This document shows positions 9,405 through 19,838 of a stretch of 62,541 bases of DNA, piece after piece. A program made the position numbers and the translations under genes. The notes beneath the pieces are model-generated. The model was not told the origin of the DNA, searched no databases, and saw nothing but the letters and a program-made list of their open reading frames with translations. Each line of letters begins with the position of its first letter. Within the stretch, counting starts at the first letter, position 1. Source of the stretch: Pseudomonadota bacterium (GTDB lineage Bacteria; Pseudomonadota; Gammaproteobacteria; Steroidobacterales; Steroidobacteraceae); contig JANXWS010000070.1 of NCBI GenBank assembly GCA_025351005.1, forward strand, positions 1 through 62,541, written 5' to 3'.

Positions 9405-9707
9405 AGCGGCGCGCGCCCGGCTGCCGACGAGACAGCCCAACAATGTCCCGGCGCAGCATCGATCAGGCCGCGTCCAGCGAAGAGTGCATGCGCCTGCGTT
9501 GACCGGACGGCTGGAACGGTCCAACCACGCCGCGAGACACGCTGAACGTCCGGCCGCGAGCCGCTGCCGCAATTCGGATAAGCTTGAGCGCGCAGTCGTT
9601 GCGGCGGCGCGTCTCCGGATCTTGACCCCGGACCCGGTCAACCGGAGCAGCACATCGCCGGATCAAGCCCGTGCCGATGACCAATAAATTTGAAGAGGGG
9701 ACAGGTC
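9405..9707. other. Intergenic, nothing recognised
   Basis: About 300 bases between the cytochrome-propeller gene and aqpZ. I see no gene, strong hairpin or clear promoter apart from the ribosome site of aqpZ (AGAGGGG at 9694-9700). Confidence 0.4.
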
Positions 9708-10400
9708 GTGAGCAAGAAACTGGCGGCGGAATTCCTCGGGACATTCTGGTTGGTGTTCGGCGGCTGCGGCAGCGCGGTGCTGGCGGCGGCGTTCCCACAC
9801 GTCGGGATCGGCCTCCTCGGCGTCGCGCTCGCCTTCGGCTTGACGGTCGTCACGATGGCATATGCCGTCGGGCACATCTCCGGCGGGCACTTCAACCCGG
9901 CGGTGACGCTCGGTCTGGTTGCGGCCGGCCGAACGACGGTCAACGAGGCGATCGGCTACGTCATCGTGCAGGTGGTCGGCGCGATCGCGGCGGCAGCCGT
10001 GCTCGCCTACATCGCGTCGGGCAAGCCGGGATTTGACCTGGTTGCGAGCGGGTTTGCAGCGAACGGTTTCGGCGACCATTCGCCGGGGGGCTATTCCCTG
10101 GGTGCCGCGCTGGTCGCGGAGTTCGTGATGACGTTCTTTTTTCTGCTCGTGATCCTGGGCGCCACGAGTCCGCGTGCACCCGCGGGATTCGCGCCGCTCG
10201 CGATCGGCCTCGCGCTCACACTGATCCACCTGGTCACCATTCCGGTGACGAATACCTCGGTGAATCCGGCGCGGAGCACTGGGCCGGCGATCTTCGTCGG
10301 CGGCTGGGCGCTTTCCCAGCTGTGGCTGTTCTGGGTCGCGCCAATCGCAGGCGCCGCCGTGGCCGGCTGGTTACATCGGACACTGCTCGAGCACGACTGA
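9708..10400 (+). CDS. aqpZ: Aquaporin Z, water channel
   Basis: An inner-membrane MIP-family channel of 230 residues, practically the length of E. coli AqpZ (231). Both pore-lining NPA boxes are present, in [11 protein letters not shown] and [13 protein letters not shown], and six hydrophobic spans plus the two half-helices can be followed. The arrangement and length fit the water-selective AqpZ branch rather than the longer glycerol facilitators. The GTG at 9708 is chosen because AGAGGGG sits seven bases upstream; an ATG at 9690 lies before that site. The gene stands alone. Confidence 0.94.
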   Translation: MSKKLAAEFLGTFWLVFGGCGSAVLAAAFPHVGIGLLGVALAFGLTVVTMAYAVGHISGGHFNPAVTLGLVAAGRTTVNEAIGYVIVQVVGAIAAAAVLAYIASGKPGFDLVASGFAANGFGDHSPGGYSLGAALVAEFVMTFFFLLVILGATSPRAPAGFAPLAIGLALTLIHLVTIPVTNTSVNPARSTGPAIFVGGWALSQLWLFWVAPIAGAAVAGWLHRTLLEHD

Positions 10401-10521
10401 CCGCGAGCCCGGCGCGACGGCCGGATGGCCCGACCGTCGTTCTCGGGGGAGCGAAGAGAGATCCGACTCGCTCGTGGACGGCTGCCGATTCGCATCGGCT
10501 TTCCGGAGCGGCGTCCAACGG

Positions 10522-11064
10522 TCAGCCAGCATTCCGCGCGAATTCGAGCAGTCTGCTGACGGTACGCCAGTTGCGAGCTGTCGCCGCCACGCCGATCAAG
10601 CGCTCAGCGCGGGCCGCCAGCTTTGACTCCTGGAATCCGTCCGGTGTGTGCAGGTAGAAGACGTTCCCCCGCAGCTCGAAGGCTTCCCGGCCGCGTCTCA
10701 ACCGGCTGAGCGACGCGACGTCCGGCGTAGGTGGCGAGGTGGCGAGGAAAAAGAGGTGCAGTGCCGTGGGGGAGGCCTCGGCCTCGGGGAACGGATTGCC
10801 CGCGGCCGCGCGGACCAGGTCCTGATGGCTCAATACGATCACCTGCGGTCGAAAGCCGTGGTGGTCGAGGACCAGCTGCGAGATGCGGCGGGCCAGCGTG
10901 TTGGGCGTACGCCTCGAGCATTGAAATACAACGTTTCCGCTCTGAATGTAGGTTCGGACGTTGCGCAGCCCTTCGCGTGTGAGGAGCGCAGCCAGAGCGT
11001 TCATCGGCAACACCCGGTGGCCGACCACATTAATCCCGCGCAGAAGTGCGATCCAGGTCGCCAT
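10522..11064 (-). CDS. DUF1697 family protein
   Basis: A 180-residue cytoplasmic protein with the DUF1697 hallmarks: the N-terminal ATWIALLRGINVVG, followed by RTYIQSGNVVF and a C-terminal ARNWRTVSRLLEFA. The family is widespread, small and of unknown function. The frame is convergent with aqpZ and has no obvious operon partner. Confidence 0.85.
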   Translation of the reverse strand: MATWIALLRGINVVGHRVLPMNALAALLTREGLRNVRTYIQSGNVVFQCSRRTPNTLARRISQLVLDHHGFRPQVIVLSHQDLVRAAAGNPFPEAEASPTALHLFFLATSPPTPDVASLSRLRRGREAFELRGNVFYLHTPDGFQESKLAARAERLIGVAATARNWRTVSRLLEFARNAG

Positions 11065-11286
11065 GCGGCGAACCTATCACCCCGGAATTCATCAGCTCAA
11101 CAGCTGCGGATTCCAGCCTGGCGCGCGGCGCGGAGCGTGTAGCGCCCGTCACCCTGCCAGCGCCCGGCCGCGGTCGAGGCGGGGGGCCAGGTCGCGGTGG
11201 ACTGCGGTTCGGCGAGGCCGGGTCGGCTCGTGCGGCTCGTCGCGCGGCGAGGCGTAAGATAGGCCCCCACTGGCTACTGCGAGGAC

Positions 11287-11670
11287 ATGATCGTGATCTA
11301 CTTCCTTGCCCTGATTCCGGCGACGGTGCTGACGCTCGCCGGCTACTTCGCGCTTTTCCTCTCCAACCGCTCTGAAGGCGGTTTTCGGGCATTCGGAAAG
11401 TACCTCGGTTTCTGGGCCTTCACGCTGGCCGGGCTGCTCATGCTGGGTGCGATCTTCGCAGCGGCTCATGCTGGCGGCCGCTGCGGGATGATGCATGGGT
11501 GGGCGAGGCACGACCTGATGCACGGTCCTGGACCGGCCGGGCCAACATTCGGCGGCGCGTGCGTCTGCGAGCCGCGCGATGGCATGCAACCCGGTGAGCC
11601 CGCCCACGGTGCTCCGGGCGCACCGCAAAGTAGCAATTCGCCGAATCCGGTTACGCCTCCAACCCACTAA
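11287..11670 (+). CDS. Small membrane protein, unknown
   Basis: I do not recognise this 127-residue protein. It has two hydrophobic segments (about 1-25 and 41-62) and then a Gly/Pro/His/Cys-rich tail with [10 protein letters not shown] and GGACVCEP, the kind of sequence that might bind metal. A GAGGA lies just upstream, unusually close to the ATG; a GTG two codons in would be better spaced. Coding is supported by the sensible membrane profile and the isolated position between two real genes. Confidence 0.55.
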   Translation: MIVIYFLALIPATVLTLAGYFALFLSNRSEGGFRAFGKYLGFWAFTLAGLLMLGAIFAAAHAGGRCGMMHGWARHDLMHGPGPAGPTFGGACVCEPRDGMQPGEPAHGAPGAPQSSNSPNPVTPPTH

Positions 11671-11969
11671 CGTCCGTTAGACGCCACGGGCCGAGGAGGC
11701 TGGGTGCCGACGGCGGAGCCGCCGGTGCCGCGCGGCCCGGACCGGGCCGCTCAACGCCCGCGGCCGGGGCGGGCTCGCGCGGCGCTGAATTCGCAGCCCC
11801 TGATCTGCTGACCGCCGGCGGGTGTGCAGTCTGCGTTCGGTGCCGACGTGTCATCCCCGGGTACGGTGGAGGCGCACGGTCCGCGGTCGTACGCCGGTCA
11901 GGGGCATCAGCGCGACGTGATCAACGCTTCCCCAGACACGCGACTACAGCGTACGGAGCCAGGACGCAG

Positions 11970-12935
11970 ATGGTAGACACGACCCTTTTCGACCCGGCCT
12001 TGTTCAGTGACGAGTCGATCTCGGCGGAGACCGCTACGTTGAATGCCAGGCTGGTCGGGCTGCTGACCGGGGCGCCGGAATGGTGGATCGTCGGCGCGCC
12101 GGCGTTCCGCGCGGCGCGACGCCGTGGCGAGGGGCCATTTCCGGCGCCGATCATGTCACCAAGGGCCCGGACGATGACGATCAGGGCGAAGGACGGACAC
12201 GAGATCCTGCTACGCGTCATCGCCCCCGCCAGTCCGCGCGGGATTCACCTGCATCTGCACGGCGGCGGCTGGGTGCTCGGTGGCGCCGACCTGCAGGATC
12301 CGACTCTCGAACGCATCGCCGACAACACGGGCCAGGCGGTCGTCAGCGTCGAATACCGGCTGGCGCCAGAGTATCCCTATCCGGCGGCTCCCGACGATTG
12401 CGAGGCTGCCGCGGTGTGGCTGCTCCAGAACGGGCGGAGGGAATTCGGTGTCGACGCCATGACGATCGGCGGAGAATCAGCCGGCGGGCATCTGGCGGCC
12501 GTCACGATCCTGCGCATGCGCGACCGCCACGGCTACGCCGGATGGCGTGGCGCCAATTTCGCGTATGGCGCGTTCGACCTGAGTTTGACACCGAGCCAGC
12601 GGCAGTTCGGGAACACGCGCCTGATACTGCGAACGATCGACGCCCACCAGTTTTCAAACGCTTTTCTGCCGGCGATCGCGGACCGGCGCGTCCCGGACAT
12701 TTCACCGCTGTACGCCGATCTCCACGAGCTGTGTCCGGCGTTGTTCACGGTCGGGACCAGGGATGCGCTGCTGGACGATACCCTATTCATGCACGCGCGC
12801 TGGGTAGCCGCCGGCAATCCGGCGGAACTCGCGATCTACCCGGGGGGCGCGCACGGCTTCACGCTGTTCCCGCACGACCTCGCAGCCGCGGCAACGGCGA
12901 GGATCGACGCTTTCCTCGCCCGCGTCCTCGACTGA
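11970..12935 (+). CDS. Alpha/beta-hydrolase fold-3 esterase (HSL family)
   Basis: A 321-residue carboxylesterase/lipase of the hormone-sensitive-lipase (bacterial family IV) type. The oxyanion-hole motif HGGG is at 97-100 and the nucleophile S170 lies in GGESAGG. The other triad members are likely D265 (GTRDALLDD) and H295 (GGAHGF). There is no signal peptide, so it is cytoplasmic. It probably hydrolyses short-chain acyl esters; the natural substrate is unknown. The gene has no close co-directional partner. Confidence 0.92.
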   Translation: MVDTTLFDPALFSDESISAETATLNARLVGLLTGAPEWWIVGAPAFRAARRRGEGPFPAPIMSPRARTMTIRAKDGHEILLRVIAPASPRGIHLHLHGGGWVLGGADLQDPTLERIADNTGQAVVSVEYRLAPEYPYPAAPDDCEAAAVWLLQNGRREFGVDAMTIGGESAGGHLAAVTILRMRDRHGYAGWRGANFAYGAFDLSLTPSQRQFGNTRLILRTIDAHQFSNAFLPAIADRRVPDISPLYADLHELCPALFTVGTRDALLDDTLFMHARWVAAGNPAELAIYPGGAHGFTLFPHDLAAAATARIDAFLARVLD

Positions 12936-13020
12936 CGGCGCGGTGAATGGGGTCTTTGCCTGGGGTTAGGCCGCGGCGGGCGCCCCTGCACCGCACGCCA
13001 GCGGCCGCCGTACGAGTCCC

Positions 13021-14340
13021 TTATCGCGAGTCGGCGTCTATATCCTTGCCCGTGTAGTCGCTCATCATGCTCGTCGCGACTAGGGTCACGACGCTGCAGG
13101 CAGCGATGTAAATCGCGATCGCGTACGCCGAGTGGTATTTGGCAAACAGCCACGCGGCGATGAACGGCGCCGGACCACCGGCGATCACCGACGCAAGCTG
13201 GTAGCCAAGCGACGCACCGCTGTAGCGAAGGTGGCCCTTGAACGACTCCGCGATCAAGGCGGCCTGTGGCCCGTACAGCATGTCGTGCGGCACGAGTGAC
13301 AGGACGATCGCAACGAAGATCAGCGTCGCACTGCCGGTTCCTAGCAGGCCGAAATAGACGAAGCCGAATATGCCGGTCGTCACGCCCCCCAGCATGTACA
13401 TCCTCTTGCGGCCGATGCGATCGGAGATGTGCCCGAACAACGGAATCGAGATGAACGACAGGCACGAGGCGGTCAGCACCGCGACCAACAGGAAGTCGCG
13501 CGACATCTTCAGAGTGCCGACGCCGTAGGTGTAGACGAATGCCGTGAAGATATAGAACGGCGCCTGTTCCGCCATGCGGGCAAAGGCGCTGAGCGCGACC
13601 TGTTTCGAGTGGCGCCGGAAGACCTCCAAGATCGGCGTCGGATGGATCTTCCGTGCGGCGACAAGCTTGGTGAAGACCGGAGTCTCGAGGATCCCGAGGC
13701 GGATGTAGAGGCCGACTGCGACCAGAATCAGGCTGAGGAGGAACGGCATCCGCCAGCCCCAGACCAGAAATTGGTCGCCCGACAGGCGGCTGAACACGAG
13801 CACGGCCAGGTTGGCCAGGAACAGGCCGCACGGCACGCCGAACTGCGGCCAGGACGCCAGGAAGCCCCGCGACTTGTTCGATCGCGCCCATTCCATGGAC
13901 ATCAACACTGAGCCGCCCCATTCGCCGCCGACGCCGACGCCCTGGACGAAACGCAGTACCGTCAGGATGATCGCGCCCCAGACCCCGATCTGGTCATAGG
14001 TGGGAACCAGCGCGACCAGAAAGGTGGCGATGCCCATCAGCAGCAGCGTCGCGATCAGCGTTGACTTGCGGCCGATGCGGTCGCCGAAGTGGCCGAAGAT
14101 CGCGGCGCCGACCGGCCGCGCCACGAACCCGACGGCGTAGATCGTGAAGGCTTCGAGCGTGCCGACCAGCGGATCGGACTTGGGGAAGAACAGCTTGGCG
14201 AACACCAGTCCCGTGACCACGCTGTAGAGAAAGAAGTCGTACCACTCTATGGCGGTGCCGACGGTGGCGGCGATGACCGCGCGCCTGAGTTGAGTGCGGT
14301 GCTCTGCGTCGGAAAGGTTGGCGACGTCAATCGCGGCCAT
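13021..14340 (-). CDS. MFS metabolite:H+ symporter (MHS family)
   Basis: A 12-span inner-membrane secondary transporter of 439 residues. It shows the MFS motif GHFGDRIGRK between helices 2 and 3 and the MHS-family signature RFVQGVGVGGEWGGS in helix 4. Characterised members carry proline/betaine, shikimate, citrate or 2-oxoglutarate with protons; which applies here is not visible. The ATG at 14340 is preferred over one at 14391 because a purine-rich AGGGGG precedes it and the hydrophilic N-terminus then has normal length. Confidence 0.9.
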   Translation of the reverse strand: MAAIDVANLSDAEHRTQLRRAVIAATVGTAIEWYDFFLYSVVTGLVFAKLFFPKSDPLVGTLEAFTIYAVGFVARPVGAAIFGHFGDRIGRKSTLIATLLLMGIATFLVALVPTYDQIGVWGAIILTVLRFVQGVGVGGEWGGSVLMSMEWARSNKSRGFLASWPQFGVPCGLFLANLAVLVFSRLSGDQFLVWGWRMPFLLSLILVAVGLYIRLGILETPVFTKLVAARKIHPTPILEVFRRHSKQVALSAFARMAEQAPFYIFTAFVYTYGVGTLKMSRDFLLVAVLTASCLSFISIPLFGHISDRIGRKRMYMLGGVTTGIFGFVYFGLLGTGSATLIFVAIVLSLVPHDMLYGPQAALIAESFKGHLRYSGASLGYQLASVIAGGPAPFIAAWLFAKYHSAYAIAIYIAACSVVTLVATSMMSDYTGKDIDADSR

Positions 14341-15185
14341 ACGTGTTGCCCCCTGTGTGCCCCGCTCTGTCGGCGGTTGCATGCGTCCCATACACGGGCC
14401 ACGGTCGCTCCGTCATACGTCGTTGTCGACCCGGCAGCATTGGAATCACTCCAGCAGCTGCCGTAGGTATCGGCCACGGGTCCGACGGAATCGCTCGGAA
14501 ACCGACCGCTCGTGACCGATGCCCTGACGAGGCGCACGCCCATTTCGGGACTAAAACTCGTACGGGACAGTCTAGCAGTGTGTGCGAGCCCGGACGCAAC
14601 GCGCTGGCCCGCTGATTCGGTAGTCGGCCGGCCGGCGACGCACGCGGTCAGGCGGCCGGACGCGTGGCTACGCGGCGCGCGCCCGGCCAGCCTGCCCGCA
14701 GTTGCCTTTGGCCCAGCCACTCGACGGTACGTCACTGTATCTCCATGGATTTCCCTGCACTAACGGGGGACCGTGCCTGGACCGGTTCGGTGGCGATCAT
14801 TTCATCCGATCCGGCCAGCCGCACCCGTGTCCTGGCTGGGCCTTAATTGACCCGTCCCCGATACGATGACGGCTGCTGGCGCCGCCCCGCCGTCGGTGGT
14901 CGCTACGCCCGGCGCTGGCAGCAATCCCGACGGCGGGCAACCGCGGCCGAACGCGCCGGGATTTACCCCTCCGCTCGACCGCCACGCCGCGCCGTTCGTG
15001 GGCACGGCCGCCAGCAGCAACCCGGCCCTCGGATAGGCACGACGCGAGCGTTCAAGTGGCGAGGCCCCCAGGCGTCCCGCGATAAGCCTCTACGATGGCC
15101 CCGATTCCCGAATCGTGGTTGCGCGCCGGCCGATATTGATGCCCGGGAGCGGACGTCTCAAAGGGCATCCTCTGGCCTGTACGGA
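14341..15185. other. Long intergenic region, nothing convincing
   Basis: About 845 bases between the start of the MHS transporter gene and the end of a GNAT gene. All open frames here look like non-coding translations and none has a supported start. The part next to 14340 should hold the transporter promoter. I found no repeat, RNA gene or mobile-element trace. Confidence 0.4.
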
Positions 15186-15863
15186 TCAGGTCCGCGAGAT
15201 GACTCGAACGACGGTCTCCCGGAAATCGCGGAAACCCATCCGTTCGTAGAGACCGTGCGCGCCGGTATTGGCGCTCATCACGTGCAGAAACGGTGTTTCG
15301 CCGCGGTCGAGCTCGCGCGCGATCACCTTGTTCATCAGCCGGCGTGCGAGCCCGCGACCCTGGACGTCGGGATGCGTGCAGACGCCGCTGATTTCGCGAA
15401 GAGTGCCGGCGTGCGAGCGTTCACCGGCCATGGCCACGAGGCGGTCACCTTCGAAGTATCCGAAATATTCGCCGAGCTCGGTCGTCCTTGGACCAAACGG
15501 GCCCGGCCGAGTCAACGCGGCCAGCTCGAGTGCGCGCAATGCGTGCTGCGGACCGAGCTTGACCGCATCAGGCGCCCCGTCGGAAACCGCGTCGCCGCCG
15601 TCGCGGACCATGCAATACATCGTGGACTCGAGTTCGATGCGCCAGCCAGCGGGTGCCGGGCCGGACCAGCCGCCGCAGTAAAGTTGCTCTTCCGGCTCGC
15701 AGAACGGTGCAAGCGCATCAAAATCAGGCCGCTCGGCATCCGCAAAGCCGACGATGGGCGAGAAGCTCGCAGCGTAGCGCCGCGCATCATTCGCGCCGAC
15801 TGCGTACCGGGCGTGGGGGCCGACGAGGGCGTGCCAGAAGATGTTGTCGAGAAGTTGCATCAT
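15186..15863 (-). CDS. GNAT N-acetyltransferase
   Basis: The C-terminal half (about 140-225) is a GNAT fold: a beta strand ending in REISGVCTHPDVQGRG, with the acetyl-CoA loop QGRGLARRLM, and the closing strand GLYERMGFRDF. The N-terminal half is less typical and contains YCGGWSGPAP. Starting at the adjacent ATG pair near 15860-15863, with GGCGGA upstream, gives about 225 residues; the frame is open further but without coding character. Substrate unknown. A second, different GNAT gene lies just upstream on the same strand. Confidence 0.82.
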   Translation of the reverse strand: MMQLLDNIFWHALVGPHARYAVGANDARRYAASFSPIVGFADAERPDFDALAPFCEPEEQLYCGGWSGPAPAGWRIELESTMYCMVRDGGDAVSDGAPDAVKLGPQHALRALELAALTRPGPFGPRTTELGEYFGYFEGDRLVAMAGERSHAGTLREISGVCTHPDVQGRGLARRLMNKVIARELDRGETPFLHVMSANTGAHGLYERMGFRDFRETVVRVISRT

Positions 15864-16085
15864 CGTTCCGCCGGCGACGACGCCGGGGACAGGGGCGGGA
15901 CCGGTCCGCGGCCGGACACCATGCCACTTCATTGCAGGCCCGTCACGAACGGCGGGCCGCCGCTGAACTCCGGTCGCGGACGACAGGCGTCGGTGCGCTC
16001 GCCGAGCCGTGATCCGTTCGTGGCAGATCGCTCACGAGGGCAGGGCGCGTCGCGTCAGGCGCTTCCAGACTGGCCAACCGGCGGA

Positions 16086-16649
16086 TCAGACGGGAGTTGA
16101 CGCGTCCGGCACACGCTTTGTCATCGGTACGAAGTCGATCGTCAGGCCATCTCCAAGCGGCCACCGGATCGCGTCGCCCGCGGCATAGCCCCGCGATGCG
16201 TACAGCCGGACGCCCGCGAGCGTCGCCATCAGCTCGAATCTGGAGAATCCGCACGCAACTGCGTCCCGCTCACAGCGGTCGAGTATGGCCGTGGCGATGC
16301 CGCGGCGTTCGAACAGCGGGTGGATGAAGAAGGCACGAATTTTCGCGGCGTCGTGGCGCGGGTCCAATTCCGTCGCGTCACGGTCGGAACGCGCATCGGA
16401 GCCGAAGAGCGTGCGACGCCGGCCCCAGCCGCCGCAGCCGACCAGTTGCCCATCATGCTCGACGACAAAGTACGTGCCATCGCGGATCAGCTGCGTGTCG
16501 ACACCGAATGCGCCGCGTAATGCGCCTTCGATCTGCGCGACGTTGTAGTCGTTGGCGCCCAGCACGCGTGCCGAGACCGCGATCAGGGCTTCGAGAGCGC
16601 TCTGATCCTGCAGCGTCGCAGGGCGAAGGATGTCACCGGGAGGAAGCAT
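16086..16649 (-). CDS. GNAT N-acetyltransferase
   Basis: A 187-residue single-domain GNAT enzyme. The acetyl-CoA-binding signature is AKIRAFFIHPLFERRGIATA (about 105-125), followed by LYASRGY near the C-terminus. The substrate-side loops give no hint of the acceptor amine. It lies about 220 bases upstream of the other GNAT gene on the same strand; the two share only the fold and may or may not be cotranscribed. Confidence 0.85.
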   Translation of the reverse strand: MLPPGDILRPATLQDQSALEALIAVSARVLGANDYNVAQIEGALRGAFGVDTQLIRDGTYFVVEHDGQLVGCGGWGRRRTLFGSDARSDRDATELDPRHDAAKIRAFFIHPLFERRGIATAILDRCERDAVACGFSRFELMATLAGVRLYASRGYAAGDAIRWPLGDGLTIDFVPMTKRVPDASTPV

Positions 16650-17231
16650 CTGCCGCTGGAATCATCGGTCGGTCATCACGCTGGCATCGGTCATGGTGAG
16701 TGTGGAGCCATCGCACCACTCGGCTCCAGCGAAGGGGGCAGGCGGATGGGGTAGGGGGCGCGAAACAGGCGGCGAGATTCGCACCAGGTCCGTCGCCGGG
16801 TCACCGCGAGAGTCATTCGCGACGTCATCGCCTGACGGGACCGGCCGCCGGTCGGACCGGACTCGCGGCTCGGCTCGTTGCAAATAACTGACGGCACTTC
16901 TACAATGATGCCGCCCATAACAAAAGACTGTTGCTAATTTGCAACGGCGAGGGACGAGGGAGCGATTCACTACTGCGCTCGCAGGAGCTGACGCCCGTCT
17001 CGGGCGCCCTGCCGACCGGTCCGCAACGACTTGGGGAGTTCGAAGACCGTTGATTAATGAAACGTTTACAGGGCCGCTCGCTCCTTGTCGAGCCCCGGGC
17101 CTGGTCCGGCTGGCGACTCTTCAAGCCCATGCGGGTAGCCCCGATTGCCGACTCCGCATCGGCCAGCGCCGCGATATTTCGTCGACTTACAGCCTCAGTC
17201 AGATCCTCGATTGTCATCCCGGAGACCCTGC
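16650..17231 (+). promoter_or_regulatory. Upstream region and long leader of the TonB receptor gene
   Basis: No gene is supported here. A good sigma-70-type promoter is at 16878-16906. Downstream, GTTGC and GCAAC flank TAATTT near 16933, a small inverted repeat that would sit in the 5' leader. A GGAG ribosome site stands just before 17232. If the promoter is the one used, the leader is about 320 nt, long enough to hold regulatory structure. I looked for a cobalamin-riboswitch B12 box and did not find one. Confidence 0.5.
16878..16906 (+). promoter_or_regulatory. Sigma-70-like promoter
   Basis: TTGCAA, a 17-base spacer, then TACAAT: four of six -35 and five of six -10 consensus bases at ideal spacing. 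It points toward the TonB-dependent receptor gene and lies in one of the few AT-leaning stretches of the region. Confidence 0.6.
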
Positions 17232-19838
17232 ATGAAACCTCTCTTCCTGCTCGGGACCGCATCGGTCCTGATACTGGCCATGAACGTGGCCGATGCCCAA
17301 CAGCAATCACCGGGACCGGCCGCGAGCAACGCGGTGGCCTCGAACGAAGTCGGCGAGATCATAGTCACCGGTACGCGGCGCACGGACCGCACGGTTGCCG
17401 AGTCGTCCGCGCCTATCGACGTGCTGAGCGGCGCCGATCTTGCGAGCGCCCCCACCGGCAACATGCTGGACACCCTGTCCAACATGGTGCCGTCCTTCAT
17501 CGTCGGGCAGAACTCGATTTCCGACGCCTCGAGCTTCGTCCGCTCCCCGTCCCTGCGCGGCCTGCCGGGCGACGAAATGCTGGTGATGCTGAACGGCAAG
17601 CGGATGAACCGTTCGGCGCTGGTGCAGGTCTACCAGGGCGGTGAGACCGAACTGGCGTTTGGCGCGCAGGGCCCGGACCTCGCCTCGATCCCGTCGATCG
17701 CGGTCAAGTCGCTCGAAATCCTTCGCGACGGCGCCTCGGCTCAGTACGGTTCGGATGCCATCGCCGGCGTCCTCAACTACCAGTTCAAGACGAGTTCGTC
17801 GGGTGCGCAAATTGAAGCTCGCTACGGCGAGTACTTCCCGAAGGGCTACTCGCGCGACGGCGGCGACGGCCAGGTGGCCTTGAATTTCGGCCTGCCGCTC
17901 GGCGGCCAGGGCTTCGTCAACGTCAGCGCGGAGCTCGCGAAGAACGGGCAGACGATCCGCAATCCCACGCGGCCGTCGGCGCTCGCGTTCGCCGCGACCT
18001 ATCCGAGCCTCGTGTCTTCGCTGCCCAACTGGCCGGGTCCGGTGCAGCAGTGGGGGACGCCGCCATCGAAGAGCATCAAGACGTTCGTCAATGCCGGAAT
18101 CAAGCTCGACAACGGCGATCAGCTCTACTTCTTCGGCAACTTCGCCAACATCGAGGCAAACGAGAGCTTTAATTATCGTTTGCCCAAGGACGTCATGCTG
18201 GCAGGGCAGGCGTTCACGCATCACCCTGCGTTCAGCAACATTTACCTCGACCCGTGCACGGCCGCTTATACCGGCTGCCCGGCCGGCGGCTGGATCCAGG
18301 ACAGCAATACGTTCAATTTCAGCTCGGTCTATCCGGCGGGCTTCACGCCGCGCTTCCTGGGCACGACCCAGCAGTTCTTCGGCGCGGTGGGCTACAAGGG
18401 CACGACCAGCTGGGGCATGACGTACGACCTCTCCGGCACGACGGCGCAGAACTCCCTGGCCGTCGGCCTCGTCGATACGCTCAACCCGTCGCTCGGACCC
18501 CTGTCGCCGACCAGCTTCTACGACGGCAAGTTCGTGCAGCGCGAGACCAACTTCAACTTTGACGTGGCCTACCCGTGGGCCGCCGGGTTGGCGAACCCGG
18601 TCTCCGTCGCCGCGGGACTCGAATGGCGCAACGAGAACTACCAGCAGCTGCTCGGCGATGGGCCGTCCTATGCGGCGGGCCCGTATGCCTCCCAGCAGCT
18701 GTACACCTGCAATCCGGTAACACTCGTCTGCGCCGCGAGCGGCTCGGCCTCGCAGACGACGGCGTCGAACGGCTACGGCGGTATCAGCGCCCCGGTTGAC
18801 GCCTCGCAGGCGAGCTACGCCGCTTACGTGGATGTCGAGGCCGACGTGACCAAGAGCCTGACGCTCGGGGTCGCCGGCCGCTTCGAGAACTACGCGTCCT
18901 TCGGCTCGACGACCCTCGGCAAGTTCCAGGCGCGCTTCAAGGCGACGGACTGGCTGGCGCTCCGCGGCACGGTCAGCACCGGCTTCCACGCGCCGACGCC
19001 GGGCCAGTCGAACGTCGAGACCCTGAGCACCACGTTCACCCCGGGCACCACGACCCAGGTGCAGATCGGCACCTACCCGGTGACCAGCTCGATCGCGAAG
19101 TACTATGGCGCGGTGGCGCTGAAGCCCGAGGAGTCCACCAACATCAGCGCGGGCCTCGTGCTGACGCCGATGGCGGACATGCTGCTGACGCTGGACGGGT
19201 ACCAGATCAACGTTCGCAACCGGATCGGCATCTCCCAGACATTCAACGTGACGCAGGCGGACATCAACAAGCTGCCCGCGCTCGCGTACGTCGGGGCCGG
19301 CGGGACCGTGCAGTACTTCACCAACGGATTCAACACCAAGACGCAGGGCGTTGACCTCGTGACCAGCTACGTCTTCCACGTCGGCGCCGATGGCCGCCTC
19401 GAGACGACCCTGGCCTACAACTACAACAAGACCACGGTTCCAAAGCGAGATCCGACCGTGATCTCCGACTCGCGTGTCACCGACATCGAGCACTACGCCC
19501 CGAACGACCGCGTCAACCTGAACCTGAACTACACGACGGGCAAGTTCCGGGCCGCGGTGCACGAGAACTACTACGGGACGTACCGGGACGAGAACGACTA
19601 TCCCGGCCAGCATTTCTCCGCCAAGTTCACGACGGACCTCGACCTGTCGTACACGGTGTGGAACAACGTCACGGCGACGGTCGGTGGCCGTAACATCTTC
19701 AACGCCATGCCGGATGTCGTGCACCACACCAACGTGCTGACCGGCGGCCTCGGCGATGGCGAGCGTTACCCGCGCACCGGCGGCCCGTTCGGGTACAACG
19801 GCGCGTTCTGGTACGTGAAGGTCGGCGCGACGTTCTGA
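17232..19838 (+). CDS. TonB-dependent outer-membrane receptor
   Basis: A 868-residue outer-membrane active transporter. A signal peptide covers about residues 1-23 (cleavage near ADAQQ). EIIVTGTRR looks like a TonB-box/plug start, and the plug domain runs to about 200 with LRDGASAQYGSDAIAGVLNY, a hallmark of the family. The rest is a 22-strand barrel ending in the aromatic C-terminus GATF. Cysteine-containing extracellular loops (DPCTAAYTGC and YTCNPVTLVC) may be disulfide-bonded. The ATG at 17232, preceded by GGAG, puts the signal peptide at the N-terminus; the frame is open upstream. The ligand is unknown and no siderophore or vitamin genes are adjacent. Confidence 0.94.
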   Translation: MKPLFLLGTASVLILAMNVADAQQQSPGPAASNAVASNEVGEIIVTGTRRTDRTVAESSAPIDVLSGADLASAPTGNMLDTLSNMVPSFIVGQNSISDASSFVRSPSLRGLPGDEMLVMLNGKRMNRSALVQVYQGGETELAFGAQGPDLASIPSIAVKSLEILRDGASAQYGSDAIAGVLNYQFKTSSSGAQIEARYGEYFPKGYSRDGGDGQVALNFGLPLGGQGFVNVSAELAKNGQTIRNPTRPSALAFAATYPSLVSSLPNWPGPVQQWGTPPSKSIKTFVNAGIKLDNGDQLYFFGNFANIEANESFNYRLPKDVMLAGQAFTHHPAFSNIYLDPCTAAYTGCPAGGWIQDSNTFNFSSVYPAGFTPRFLGTTQQFFGAVGYKGTTSWGMTYDLSGTTAQNSLAVGLVDTLNPSLGPLSPTSFYDGKFVQRETNFNFDVAYPWAAGLANPVSVAAGLEWRNENYQQLLGDGPSYAAGPYASQQLYTCNPVTLVCAASGSASQTTASNGYGGISAPVDASQASYAAYVDVEADVTKSLTLGVAGRFENYASFGSTTLGKFQARFKATDWLALRGTVSTGFHAPTPGQSNVETLSTTFTPGTTTQVQIGTYPVTSSIAKYYGAVALKPEESTNISAGLVLTPMADMLLTLDGYQINVRNRIGISQTFNVTQADINKLPALAYVGAGGTVQYFTNGFNTKTQGVDLVTSYVFHVGADGRLETTLAYNYNKTTVPKRDPTVISDSRVTDIEHYAPNDRVNLNLNYTTGKFRAAVHENYYGTYRDENDYPGQHFSAKFTTDLDLSYTVWNNVTATVGGRNIFNAMPDVVHHTNVLTGGLGDGERYPRTGGPFGYNGAFWYVKVGATF

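Noticed and set aside
14341..15185. Several open frames of 60-400 codons on both strands
   Set aside because: All lack ribosome sites and protein-like composition; the longest is antisense to the GNAT gene.
16913..17231. Possible cobalamin riboswitch before the TonB receptor (CCGGAGACCCTGC resembles a B12 box)
   Set aside because: The similarity is short and other conserved riboswitch elements are absent; the GGAG is better read as the ribosome site.
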